Shown piece by piece: positions 8,880 to 17,008 of a DNA stretch of 38,511 nucleotides; within the stretch, counting starts at the first letter, position 1, and each line of letters starts with the position of its first letter. The stretch spans positions 1 to 38,511 of the forward strand of contig JAJDER010000150.1 in the NCBI GenBank assembly GCA_029259725.1, read 5' to 3'. This DNA comes from Planctomycetota bacterium. Its GTDB lineage: Bacteria; Planctomycetota; B15-G4. The notes beneath the pieces are model-generated. The model made no database searches. It had not been told where the DNA came from and saw nothing but the letters and a program-made list of their open reading frames with translations. The position numbers and the translations under genes were made by a program.

Positions 8880-9809
8880 CTACACGCCGTCCGGCGCGAG
8901 ACGTCCGGCGCAGGTGGCCCAGCGGAAGGAGGCGTCCACGCGGTCGGCGATCAGTCCCGAGGCGGCGAGGGTCGCCACGAGTTCGTCCCGCCGCTCGCTG
9001 CGACAACCGCTGACCACGAACCACCCGCCGGGGGCGAGCAGCGCGGCCAGGTGGGGTGCCTGGGCGCGGATCACGTCGTCCTCGATGTTGGCCAGCACGC
9101 CGTCGAACGGGGCCTCCGGCAGCGCGTGGTCGCCGAGCGCTTCGTGGCGGAACGTACAGCGGTCGGCGACGTCGTGCGACAAGGCAAGGTCACGGGCCAC
9201 CTCGACCGAGACCTCCTCGATGTCGATTCCCAGGACGGCGCCCGCGCCCAGCCGCGCCGCGGCCACGGCCAGGATGCCGCTGCCGCAGCCGGCGTCGAGC
9301 ACGCGCTGACCCGGGGCCAGCCGGCGTTGCAGCGCGCGCAGGCAGGCGCGCGTGGTGGCGTGGCGTCCGGTGCCGAAGGCGCCGCCGGGCTGCAGGTGCA
9401 GCGCGATGTCGTCGGGTCGCCGCGAGGGGTGGCGGTCGCCGGTGGGAACGATGGCCACGCGGCCGACCCGGAACGGCCGGTGCGCGTGGCGCCAGGCGTC
9501 GGCGTCGGGCGGGCGCAGGCCGACGGTGAAGCGCAGGTCCGGCGCCTCGCTCCAGGCCGCGACCGCCTCGGCCACGGCGTCGCGCCAGGCCGCCGTGTCG
9601 TTCCGCGTGGGGACCCAGAAGCAGAGGGCGGGCGACACGATCGCGCGCGGCGACGGAGCGGGCGCGGGCTGCTCGATCCAGACCCACGGGGTGCCGCCCG
9701 CGGGGGCGACGAGATCGGCGTGCAGGGACGCGAGTCGCGCGTCGGTCTCGCCGGCGTCCGCGGCGGACAGCGTGAGCCGGGCCTCGGTGTAGGTGTCGTC
9801 CGGGATCAT
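8880..9809 (-). CDS. prmA: ribosomal protein L11 methyltransferase-like SAM methyltransferase
   Basis: PrmA trimethylates ribosomal protein L11. The C-terminal half has the PrmA pattern: GTGRHATTRACLRAL, then the SAM-binding motif I VLDAGCGSGILAVAAARLGA and motif II GIDIEEVSVE, then ANIEDD and LLAPGGWFVVSG. The N-terminal 120 residues form a divergent substrate-recognition region, and the 309-aa length is slightly long. ATG 9809 overlaps the stop of the upstream sialidase-like gene as ATGA, an unusual coupling partner. Another protein methyltransferase of the same branch remains possible. Confidence 0.82.
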   Translation of the reverse strand: MIPDDTYTEARLTLSAADAGETDARLASLHADLVAPAGGTPWVWIEQPAPAPSPRAIVSPALCFWVPTRNDTAAWRDAVAEAVAAWSEAPDLRFTVGLRPPDADAWRHAHRPFRVGRVAIVPTGDRHPSRRPDDIALHLQPGGAFGTGRHATTRACLRALQRRLAPGQRVLDAGCGSGILAVAAARLGAGAVLGIDIEEVSVEVARDLALSHDVADRCTFRHEALGDHALPEAPFDGVLANIEDDVIRAQAPHLAALLAPGGWFVVSGCRSERRDELVATLAASGLIADRVDASFRWATCAGRLAPDGV

Positions 9810-11116
9810 CCGCCGCGCCCGAGATCCGCGGCGCGCTGGTCCAACTCCTCGATGCGGAAGCGCACGCTGGCGATCCAGGGCTCCTCGCCCTCGTCCCAGT
9901 GGCCGTAGGTGGTGGTGACGAAGGTCCCGTCGGGGAGCCGTTCCAGTCCCGGGTAGGCGCAGTCCCAGCGGTGCTTGTTGTCCATGATCCGCACGCGGTA
10001 CTCGCCCTCGGTGCCGTGCACGATGACGTCCCAGGTGCCGACCCAGCCGACCCAGTCGCCCTGCGTCTCGGATTCCCGCGTGGTGTCGCGAAACGTCAGG
10101 AACAGGCGGCCGTCGGGTGTGTAGCGGCCGATGTGACGGTCGCCGGTGAGGGCCGCCGGGAGCGGGCGCGGCTCGGTCCAGCTCTCGCCCTCGTCGTTGC
10201 TGAAGATGACGTGCGCGTTGTGCTGACGGCTGTTCTCGCGCAGCAGCACAGCCAGCGTGCCACCGTCGGGAGAGCGGATGAGGCCGGGCTCGCAGAGCTG
10301 CGCGGATGCGTGCGTGGCGATGATCGTCGGTTGGCTCCAGGTCAGGCCGCCGTCGTCGGAGATGATCTTGTAGACCTCGAAGGCGCCGCGCTTTCCGGCG
10401 TTGCGCAGGAAGCGACCGTCGTCGTGGAACAGGGCCATGGAGCGACCGTCGGCGAGGCGTGCGACGGCACCCATGGCGACGATGCCGCCGTAGTCACCGA
10501 TGGGCTCCAGGTCGGACCAGCTGTCACCGTCGTCCTCCGAGACCGCCATGCGGATCGGGTAGAGACCGGAGAACACGATCAGGCGGCGTGTGCCGTCCGC
10601 GTCGACGAGGCGGTGGATGGTGGGGACCTCCTGGCTGGTGGCCCAGCTCTCGGGTACCGGGAGGGGGCCGCCCCAGGTCAGCCCACCGTCGGTGCTGCGC
10701 TGGTAGCGGATCGCGCCGCGGCCGTGACCCTCGGGGTAGACGCAGAGGATCGTGGCACCGTCCTCGAGCAGGACCGTCGTGGGGTGGCCGAGGTACTGCC
10801 CCGGGACGCGGTCGACGACCACGCGGCGGATGGCCTCGTGGGCCAGGTCCACGATCGGGATCGTGTAGCCGGGCCTCGGCGGTGGGACGTCGTCCGCACC
10901 GGGGATGCACGCGATCGTGGCGCGCGGCGCGACGGGCGTGACCGGGGCGACCGACGCGACCGACGCGACCGTGGCCGACGCGCCCGGGCCGTCGGTGGCC
11001 GCAGCGGAGCCGGTGCCCGTTCTGGGCCCGGCGGCCCCGATGCCGGGCGCGGCACATGCGCCGGCGCCCAGCACGAGGGCGCCGGCGAGCAGCAGCGGAA
11101 GGGGGGACGGGGTCAT
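9806..11116 (-). CDS. sialidase-like BNR-repeat lipoprotein
   Basis: The N-terminus is a lipoprotein signal with a lipobox-like LGAGACAA (about residues 16-23). A low-complexity Ala/Val/Thr linker follows, then a six-bladed-propeller type domain. Four Asp boxes are visible: RSTDGGLTWG, SEDDGDSWSD, SDDGGLTWSQ and SNDEGESWTE. This places it in the exo-alpha-sialidase/BNR superfamily. I cannot confirm the arginine triad and Tyr/Glu pair of true sialidases, so substrate cleavage is inferred only from the fold. ATG 11116 has a GGAG-type ribosome site, and a TAGGCT hexamer lies about 26 nt upstream. It is divergent from the DUF819 gene. Confidence 0.82.
   Translation of the reverse strand: MTPSPLPLLLAGALVLGAGACAAPGIGAAGPRTGTGSAAATDGPGASATVASVASVAPVTPVAPRATIACIPGADDVPPPRPGYTIPIVDLAHEAIRRVVVDRVPGQYLGHPTTVLLEDGATILCVYPEGHGRGAIRYQRSTDGGLTWGGPLPVPESWATSQEVPTIHRLVDADGTRRLIVFSGLYPIRMAVSEDDGDSWSDLEPIGDYGGIVAMGAVARLADGRSMALFHDDGRFLRNAGKRGAFEVYKIISDDGGLTWSQPTIIATHASAQLCEPGLIRSPDGGTLAVLLRENSRQHNAHVIFSNDEGESWTEPRPLPAALTGDRHIGRYTPDGRLFLTFRDTTRESETQGDWVGWVGTWDVIVHGTEGEYRVRIMDNKHRWDCAYPGLERLPDGTFVTTTYGHWDEGEEPWIASVRFRIEELDQRAADLGRGG
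10947..10973 (+). repeat. three 9-bp units in the sialidase linker
   Basis: GCGACCGAC occurs twice, then GCGACCGTG. On the coding minus strand it encodes a Val/Ala/Ser linker between the lipobox and the propeller. Confidence 0.5.
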
Positions 11117-11195
11117 GGCGACACTCCGGGCGCGGGGACCGGGAGCCTAGCAAGCCTGTGGGCCCGGCTCCCCGGTGTGTCATCCTCCGGTCCCC

Positions 11196-12434
11196 ATGAC
11201 CCGCGATCCGATCTTCGTCCTGGCCGTCCTCGGCCTCTGCACGGTCCTCTCCGAGTGGCTCGTGCGGCGGACGTTCTGCCGACACCTGGGCACGGCCCTG
11301 CTGGTCATCGTGATCACGGCGATCGTCGCCAACCTGGGTGTGATCCCGGCGGGCGGCGACCCGATCCCGCTCTACGACGGCATCTTCGGGGTGGTCGCGC
11401 CGCTGTCGATCTTCCTGCTGCTTCTCGCGGTGAACCTGCGCGACGTGCTGCGAGCCGGGCCGGTCATGCTGCTGCTCTTCGCGGTCGGGTCGGTCGGCAC
11501 GATGGTGGGCGTGGTGGCGGGGATGGCGGCGGTGGGCGGCGACGAGGCCTTCGGTGAGTTGTACGCGGCGTTGGGTGGGATGTTCGCGGCGACGTACATC
11601 GGTGGCAGCTTGAACTTCAACCTGCTCGCGCTGCACTACGGCGTGAACGAGCAGGCTGCGTTCTACGCCGGCGCGGTCGCGGTCGACAGCATCATGACCA
11701 CGATCTGGATGGTGTTGTCCATCGTGTTGCCACGCTGGGTCGGGGGGCGGCGGAAGGGCTCGGTGCTCGCGACGGTCGACGCGGCCGACGCGGCCGATGT
11801 TGCCGACGTTGGTGACGGTGTTGACGACGTTGCGGCCGCGGCCCGGCCCGGCGGCGAGGTGCTCGACGGGATCGAGGAGGACAGCGACACGCTGCACCCG
11901 CTGGACCTGGCGCTGCTGCTCGCGTTGTCGGCCGGCGCGCTGTGGTTGTCGCGCGCGGCCGTCACCTGGCTCGCGGCGGACGGTGGGCCGGCCATCCCCG
12001 ACGTGCTCGTGCTCACGACCCTGGCCCTGATCCTGGCGCAGCTGCCCGGGTTCTCACGCCTGCGCGGCGCGCGCACCCTGGGGATGCTCGGCGTGTACCT
12101 GTTCCTGGCCGTGATCGGCGCCTACTGCGACCTCGCCGCGCTGTCGGAGGTGGGGCGGTTGGGGCCGATCCTGTTCCTCTTCGCCTCGGTGCTCATCGTC
12201 GTGCACGGAGCGATCGTGTTCGGCTTCGCGCGCCTGTTCCGGCTGGACCCCGACACGGCGGCCGTGGCCAGCCAGGCCAACATCGGCGGGGGCACCTCGG
12301 CGCTCGCGTTGGCGCGGAGCCTCGGTCGCGGCGACCTCGTGCTCCCGGCCATCCTGGTGGGTTCGCTCGGCACCGCGCTGGGGACCTACCTCGGGTTCCT
12401 GACGGTCGGCTGGCTCGGAGGCGTGACCCCATGA
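11196..12434 (+). CDS. DUF819 family integral membrane protein
   Basis: This protein of about 412 aa has about ten hydrophobic segments and the DUF819 features GGMFAATYIGGSLNFNLLAL and the mirrored NIGGGTSALALARSLG near the C-terminus. The two related halves suggest a transporter-like inverted repeat. The function of the family is unknown, although it resembles 2-hydroxycarboxylate/sodium symporters. A hydrophilic Ala/Asp/Val-rich insert at about residues 192-225 separates the halves and is encoded by degenerate 9-bp repeats (about 11776-11834). ATG 11196 is chosen over the in-frame GTG 11175. The stop overlaps the helicase ATG as ATGA. Confidence 0.88.
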   Translation: MTRDPIFVLAVLGLCTVLSEWLVRRTFCRHLGTALLVIVITAIVANLGVIPAGGDPIPLYDGIFGVVAPLSIFLLLLAVNLRDVLRAGPVMLLLFAVGSVGTMVGVVAGMAAVGGDEAFGELYAALGGMFAATYIGGSLNFNLLALHYGVNEQAAFYAGAVAVDSIMTTIWMVLSIVLPRWVGGRRKGSVLATVDAADAADVADVGDGVDDVAAAARPGGEVLDGIEEDSDTLHPLDLALLLALSAGALWLSRAAVTWLAADGGPAIPDVLVLTTLALILAQLPGFSRLRGARTLGMLGVYLFLAVIGAYCDLAALSEVGRLGPILFLFASVLIVVHGAIVFGFARLFRLDPDTAAVASQANIGGGTSALALARSLGRGDLVLPAILVGSLGTALGTYLGFLTVGWLGGVTP

Positions 12435-14590
12435 CCGTCGACCGCGACGCCATCTGCGAGGCCTTCATCGAGGCCGTGCCCTTCGAGATGTACCCCTTCC
12501 AGGAGGAGGCGATCCTGGGCTGGTTCGAGGCCGAGGGCGGGCTGCTCGTGTCGGCGCCGACGGGCATGGGGAAGACGCTGATCGCCGAGACGGCGGTGTT
12601 CGAGGCGCTCGAGTCCGGCCGGACGCTGTACTACACGACGCCGCTGATCGCGCTCACCGACCAGAAGCTCAACGACCTGCAGGACAAGGCGGAGAGCTGG
12701 GGCTTCCCGCGCGAGTCGATCGGCCTGCTGACCGGCAACCGCAAGGTGAACCCCGACGCGCCGATCAAGGTCGTGGTCGCCGAGATCCTGCTCAACCACC
12801 TGCTCGAGCCGGCGCGCGACTTCTCCGACGTGTCGGCCGTGGTCATGGACGAGTTCCACTACTTCAACGACCACGAGCGCGGCGTGGTCTGGGAACTCTC
12901 GCTGGTGCTGCTGCCGCCGGAGGTGCGCTTGTTGCTGCTCTCGGCGACGGTCGGAAACGCGGTGGACTTCATCCTGTGGGTGCGCGAGCAGCACGGGCGC
13001 AAGCTCCGCCTGGTGCAGACCCACGAGCGCAAGATTCCGCTCGAGCACCATTGGGTGGACGACAAGCTGCTGACCGAGCTGCTGGTGGACATGGTCAACG
13101 GTGAGTCGGTCCACGCGCCGGCGCTGGTCTTCTGCTTCTCGCGCGACGAGTGCTGGGAGATGGCCGAGCGCCTCAAGGGCCTGCCGCTGATCGCGAAGGA
13201 GACGCGCACCGAGATCGAGAAGGTGCTCGAGGAGTTCGATCTGGGCAAGGGCATCGGACCCAAGCTGAAGCAGATGCTGATCCGTGGTGTCGGCGTCCAC
13301 CACGCCGGTGTGCTGCCGAGCCACAAGCAGGTGGTCGAGAGGCTCTTCCTCGAGCGCTTGATCCCGTACGTGGTCTGCACCGAGACCCTGGCCGCGGGCA
13401 TCAACCTGCCGGCGCGCTCGGTCGTGCTCAAGACCCTGCTCAAGGGCAAGCCGGGCGAGCGCAAGCTGATCCCGGCCTCGGACGCGCACCAGATGTTCGG
13501 TCGCGCCGGCCGGCCGCAGTTCGACACCGAGGGGCACGTCTACGCCGTCGCGCACGACGACGACGTCAAGCTCAACCGCTGGAAGGAGAAGATCGAGAAG
13601 CTCGAGGCCACCGGCAGCAAGGACCCCGGCGTGCTCAACGCGCGCAAGCAGCTCGAGCGCAAGAAGCCCAAGCGCCGCACCACGGAGCAGTACTGGGTCG
13701 AGGCGCAGTTCGACAAGCTGCTCGGCTCGGGGCCCGCGGACCTGCGCAGCCGCTCGATGATCCCGTACCCGTTCCTGCTGCACCTGCTCGAGCACGACCA
13801 GGACGTCCCGGCCATGCGCAGGTTCCTGGCCAAGCGCTTCGGCAGCTCGAAGAAGCTCGCCGGCTTCGAGAAGCAGCTCGAGCACATGCTCGACAACCTG
13901 GTCGCCGGTGGCTACCTGCTGCGCGAGGAGGACAGCGACGACGTCGAGCTGACCGGGACCGCGACGCAACTGCACGGCTTCCGCAGCATCGACCCGATGT
14001 TCGGCGCGTTCCTGGCCGAGAACCTCAACGGCGCCGACCGCACCGAGAAGCTGCTCGCGCTGGAGGGCTCGCTGTTCCTGCCCTGGCGCGTGGTCAAGAG
14101 CTGCGGCGTGCCCTGGGAACTGGAGCCGGGTCCGCTGCGCACGGGACTGCTCGAGCCGCTCATGATCCAGATGGGCATCAACGTCGCCCTGCCGGAGAAG
14201 GACCCCGACGACGACGGCTTCAACCCGTGGAAGGAAGAGCAGGAGCGGCCGCCGACCTTCGTGGACATGCTGAAGATCGCCTTCGAGTCGGACCTGCCCT
14301 GGCCCGAGGACGTGCTGGTCCAGGAGAAGTGGGTGGCGGGCGGGATCTTCGAGGCGGGCGGCGACTTCCACACCTTCGTCGGCTCGCGCACGCTCTCCAA
14401 GAACGAGGGCCTGGTCCTGCGCCACCTGCTGCGGCTGGTGATCCTGGGCAGCGAGTTCCTGGCCAAGACCGGCGACCCCGACTACGAGTCGATCGTGGAG
14501 CAGACCACGGCGGCCTGCGAGTCGGTGGACCCGGCGTACACCGAACGCTTCCTGAGCAACGTCGAGGAGGCCAAGGGCCTCTTCGGCTGA
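12431..14590 (+). CDS. Ski2-like DEAD/DEAH-box helicase
   Basis: This 719-aa superfamily 2 helicase is ordered as follows: YPFQEEAI, Walker A APTGMGKT (residues 42-49), DEFHYF (motif II, DExH type), LLLSATVGN (motif III), HHAGVLPSHKQVVERLF, CTETLAAGINLPARSV (motif V) and QMFGRAGRPQFDTEG (motif VI). The combined V/VI pattern is that of the Ski2/Mtr4/Hel308 group, which unwinds RNA or branched DNA using ATP. The C-terminal 280 residues are rich in Lys, Glu and Leu and match no domain I can name. ATG 12431 overlaps the DUF819 stop. The longer upstream open frame is antisense-like and rejected. Confidence 0.9.
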   Translation: MTVDRDAICEAFIEAVPFEMYPFQEEAILGWFEAEGGLLVSAPTGMGKTLIAETAVFEALESGRTLYYTTPLIALTDQKLNDLQDKAESWGFPRESIGLLTGNRKVNPDAPIKVVVAEILLNHLLEPARDFSDVSAVVMDEFHYFNDHERGVVWELSLVLLPPEVRLLLLSATVGNAVDFILWVREQHGRKLRLVQTHERKIPLEHHWVDDKLLTELLVDMVNGESVHAPALVFCFSRDECWEMAERLKGLPLIAKETRTEIEKVLEEFDLGKGIGPKLKQMLIRGVGVHHAGVLPSHKQVVERLFLERLIPYVVCTETLAAGINLPARSVVLKTLLKGKPGERKLIPASDAHQMFGRAGRPQFDTEGHVYAVAHDDDVKLNRWKEKIEKLEATGSKDPGVLNARKQLERKKPKRRTTEQYWVEAQFDKLLGSGPADLRSRSMIPYPFLLHLLEHDQDVPAMRRFLAKRFGSSKKLAGFEKQLEHMLDNLVAGGYLLREEDSDDVELTGTATQLHGFRSIDPMFGAFLAENLNGADRTEKLLALEGSLFLPWRVVKSCGVPWELEPGPLRTGLLEPLMIQMGINVALPEKDPDDDGFNPWKEEQERPPTFVDMLKIAFESDLPWPEDVLVQEKWVAGGIFEAGGDFHTFVGSRTLSKNEGLVLRHLLRLVILGSEFLAKTGDPDYESIVEQTTAACESVDPAYTERFLSNVEEAKGLFG

Positions 14591-14621
14591 GACGCCGGAG
14601 CGCGGCGGGCCCGGGACCGAG

Positions 14622-15560
14622 CTACTCCTCGCGGCGGTAGACGCGGGAATCCAGCGCCTCTCCGAAGACCACCACGTCCTCGCGCAGCGCAAGGTAGTCG
14701 GCGACTTCGGAGACCTCCGCCGGTGGGACGTGCACCGGCACCAACCAACGCCCGCGCAGGTGTTCGGCCACGATGGCGCGACCCTCGGTGCTGAAGAAGA
14801 ACCAGTAGGGCACGAAGATCACGTCGATGTCACGGCTGGCCAGCTCGAAGGGCTCGAACAGCGACGCTTCCACGTCGACGTCGCCGAGGTGCAGGAAGCT
14901 CACGCCGTCGATCGTGATCAGGTGGCCCAGGTTGTGGGTCTGCTCCCAGGTCAGGCCGCCGTGGCGCAGGCGCAGGAACTCGACGGTGATGTTGCCGAAG
15001 GTGGCCGTCTCGGATTCGCCCGGGGCCGGGAGCACCGAGGGGAAGCGCGGGTCGTCGACGTCGGCGTCCAGGGGGCGCAGCAACGCGGTCACCTGGGGCG
15101 TGCCCGGCAGGAGCGTGGCCGGGCTGGCGGCCAGGAAGGCGCGGGCCGTGTCGAGCTGATGGTGGTCGGGGTGATCGTGGCTCACGAGCACGAGGTCCAC
15201 GGCGTCGAAGGGCGCCGCGGCCTTCACCAACGCCGCATGGGTCTCGGGCGGCAGGGCGCCATACGCGCCCAGAGGCTTCTCCACGAAGGCGTCGAGCAGC
15301 ACGACGTCGTGCTGCCCACGGAGCAGGAAGCCCTCGTTGGCGAGGAAGACGAGTTCCACGCCGGCGGGGCCGCCAGGCTCGCCGGGATCGGTGGGCTCGG
15401 TGGGCTCGGTGGGTTTGGTGGGCTCGGTTTGCTTCGCGGCCGCACGCGACGCGAGGGAGGGGAGCGACGTGACGGCCTCATGCGCTTCGCGTCCACAACC
15501 GAGCAGCAGGGCGAGCGACAGCGGAACCGCGAGCCGGCGCGGAAGCCGTCGCCCGTTCAT
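14622..15560 (-). CDS. MBL-fold metallo-hydrolase lipoprotein
   Basis: This 312-aa protein starts with a lipoprotein signal ending in LLLGC (Cys22). A Thr/Glu/Pro repeat linker at about 45-62 follows, then a metallo-beta-lactamase fold. The metal motif SHDHPDHH (HxHxDH) is clear, with further ligand candidates in HLGDVDVE and PVHVPP. It resembles the UlaG/YtnP-like 'L-ascorbate lactonase' branch, but the substrate is not readable. The start is decided by overlap: ATG 15560 shares bases with the PhoX stop (ATGA), and the 66 extra upstream codons lie within the neighbour. Confidence 0.85.
   Translation of the reverse strand: MNGRRLPRRLAVPLSLALLLGCGREAHEAVTSLPSLASRAAAKQTEPTKPTEPTEPTDPGEPGGPAGVELVFLANEGFLLRGQHDVVLLDAFVEKPLGAYGALPPETHAALVKAAAPFDAVDLVLVSHDHPDHHQLDTARAFLAASPATLLPGTPQVTALLRPLDADVDDPRFPSVLPAPGESETATFGNITVEFLRLRHGGLTWEQTHNLGHLITIDGVSFLHLGDVDVEASLFEPFELASRDIDVIFVPYWFFFSTEGRAIVAEHLRGRWLVPVHVPPAEVSEVADYLALREDVVVFGEALDSRVYRREE
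15390..15431 (+). repeat. 9-bp tandem repeat encoding the Thr-Glu-Pro linker
   Basis: Four units of GGTGGGCTC type (one is GGTGGGTTT) and a partial fifth encode TEPT/KPT repeats on the minus strand, just behind the lipidated Cys of the MBL-fold protein. They are probably a surface spacer. Confidence 0.75.
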
Positions 15561-16906
15561 CCCGTGGCCCGCGCCCAGGGACCGGTGATCGCGACGGTGT
15601 GCCCGGTCCACTGCAGGTTCACGAAGAGCGTCGTCCCGTCGGGCGAGAAGCAGGCGCCGGCGAACTCGCCCCGCGAGGCCAGGTTGCGCGCGATGACGTA
15701 GACGCGGCCCGCGGGCGTGACGCCGAGCAGGCGGTTGCCGTCGGGCCCGTCCTCGCACGCGATCAGGTGTCCGAACGGGGCGACGGTGATGTTGTCGCAG
15801 TTCTCCATGATGGCGGCGTCGTCAGGCTGGATGTGCAGCTGCAGGCCGGCGGGCCGCTCGCGCTCGCCGGGGCGGCCCTCGACGGGGCTCGGCGTGTAGC
15901 GCCAGATCTGTCCCTTGGCCTTCCGGCCGCCGAGGGTGCACGCGAACCAGATCGCGCCGAGGCCGCTCCACAGGCCTTCCCCGCGGGCGAAGCGTGCCGC
16001 GCCCCGCGCCGCGCCGCGGTGACGCAGGTCGTCCCCCAGGGACTCGACGTCGTCCAGGTCGATCCACTCCACGGGCAGGGTCTCGCCGACATCGATGCGC
16101 GGGTGGCCCTCCCAGTTGTGGGTCCAGAGCCCGGGGCGATCCCGCACGACCAGCGCCTGGAGCCGGCCGGCGGACAGGTCGCGCCGCGTGTCGGGGACGA
16201 AGCGGTAGAGCAGGCTGTCGGGTTGGTCTTCCGAGAGGTACACCACCTCGCTGCTCGGCTCGACGGCGGCCGCCTCGTGGTTGAAGCGACCGAGGGCGCG
16301 CAGGGGGGCGGCGGGCACGCGCTGCCGGGCGGCGGCGGGGACCTCGAAGACCCAGCCGTGGTCACGCCCGCAGCTCTCGCCGGCCATGCGCACGGTCTCC
16401 TCGCAGGTCAGCCACGAGTTCCACGGCGTGGGGCCGCCGGCGCAGTTGCGCAAGGTGCCGCCCAGGCTCAGGTGGTGACGCAGCAGTGCACGCCGGGCGG
16501 TGTCGTACACGACCGTGGTGGTTCCGCCGGGGCAGGGTGCCGACGTCGTCAGGTCGAAGACGCCGTCGGGTTTGTCGCCCCACGGGAACGCGCCGCGCAT
16601 GCCGATGTCGAGTTCGTGGTTGCGCACCAGGATGGTGGTGCCGTCGGCGCCCGGAAAGGCCGCCATGCCGTCGTGCAGGCCGGGGACCCGGAGTCCGTCG
16701 TCCATGGTCTCGCCCACGGTGGAGAAGGCGTGGGCGGTGAAGCCCTCGGGCAACTCGAGCAGCCCGGTCGCGTCGGGGCGCCGTGGGCCGAGGGCGCCGT
16801 CATCGAGGTGCGGGTACAGGCCGCCGGCCAGGGCGAGGCGCTGCAGGCCGGTGAAGGCCAGGCCCGTGGCGGCGGCCGTGCGGAGGAAGTGCCGGCGGGT
16901 CAGCAT
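15557..16906 (-). CDS. PhoX-like (DUF839) exported protein
   Basis: This 449-aa protein has a classic Tat signal (TRRHFLRTAAATGLAF). DUF839/PhoX motifs follow: VRNHEL, LRNCAGGPTPWNSWLTCEE, DHGWVFEV, RFNHEAAAV and VVYLSEDQPDSLLYRFVP. PhoX enzymes are Ca/Fe-dependent alkaline phosphatases active in the periplasm, and Tat export fits a cofactor loaded in the cytoplasm. Many DUF839 proteins lack proven phosphatase activity. A strong Shine-Dalgarno AAGGAGG (16917-16923) lies 10 nt before ATG 16906, and a TACGCT hexamer lies upstream. The MBL-fold gene is coupled downstream. Confidence 0.88.
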   Translation of the reverse strand: MLTRRHFLRTAAATGLAFTGLQRLALAGGLYPHLDDGALGPRRPDATGLLELPEGFTAHAFSTVGETMDDGLRVPGLHDGMAAFPGADGTTILVRNHELDIGMRGAFPWGDKPDGVFDLTTSAPCPGGTTTVVYDTARRALLRHHLSLGGTLRNCAGGPTPWNSWLTCEETVRMAGESCGRDHGWVFEVPAAARQRVPAAPLRALGRFNHEAAAVEPSSEVVYLSEDQPDSLLYRFVPDTRRDLSAGRLQALVVRDRPGLWTHNWEGHPRIDVGETLPVEWIDLDDVESLGDDLRHRGAARGAARFARGEGLWSGLGAIWFACTLGGRKAKGQIWRYTPSPVEGRPGERERPAGLQLHIQPDDAAIMENCDNITVAPFGHLIACEDGPDGNRLLGVTPAGRVYVIARNLASRGEFAGACFSPDGTTLFVNLQWTGHTVAITGPWARATG

Positions 16907-16944
16907 CGGTGGGGGGCCTCCTTGCGATCGAGCGTCGGCCGGCG

Positions 16945-16950
16945 AGCGTA
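16945..16950 (-). promoter_or_regulatory. -10-like element of the PhoX-like operon
   Basis: TACGCT on the minus strand stands 38 nt upstream of ATG 16906. The predicted leader contains the AAGGAGG ribosome site at 16917-16923. No clear -35 is seen. Confidence 0.35.
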
Positions 16951-17008
16951 GCAGGAGCGCGCGGCCGCGGGGTGTGCGAGGCTGGGGGCCACGTGTTGGA
17001 GCTGCCCC

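Noticed and set aside
1740-11116. Amino-sugar catabolic cluster linking the LmbE-like deacetylase, nagB and the sialidase-like protein
   Set aside because: The genes are on different strands, separated by unrelated genes and without nagA, a kinase or a transporter. Functional linkage would be over-reading.
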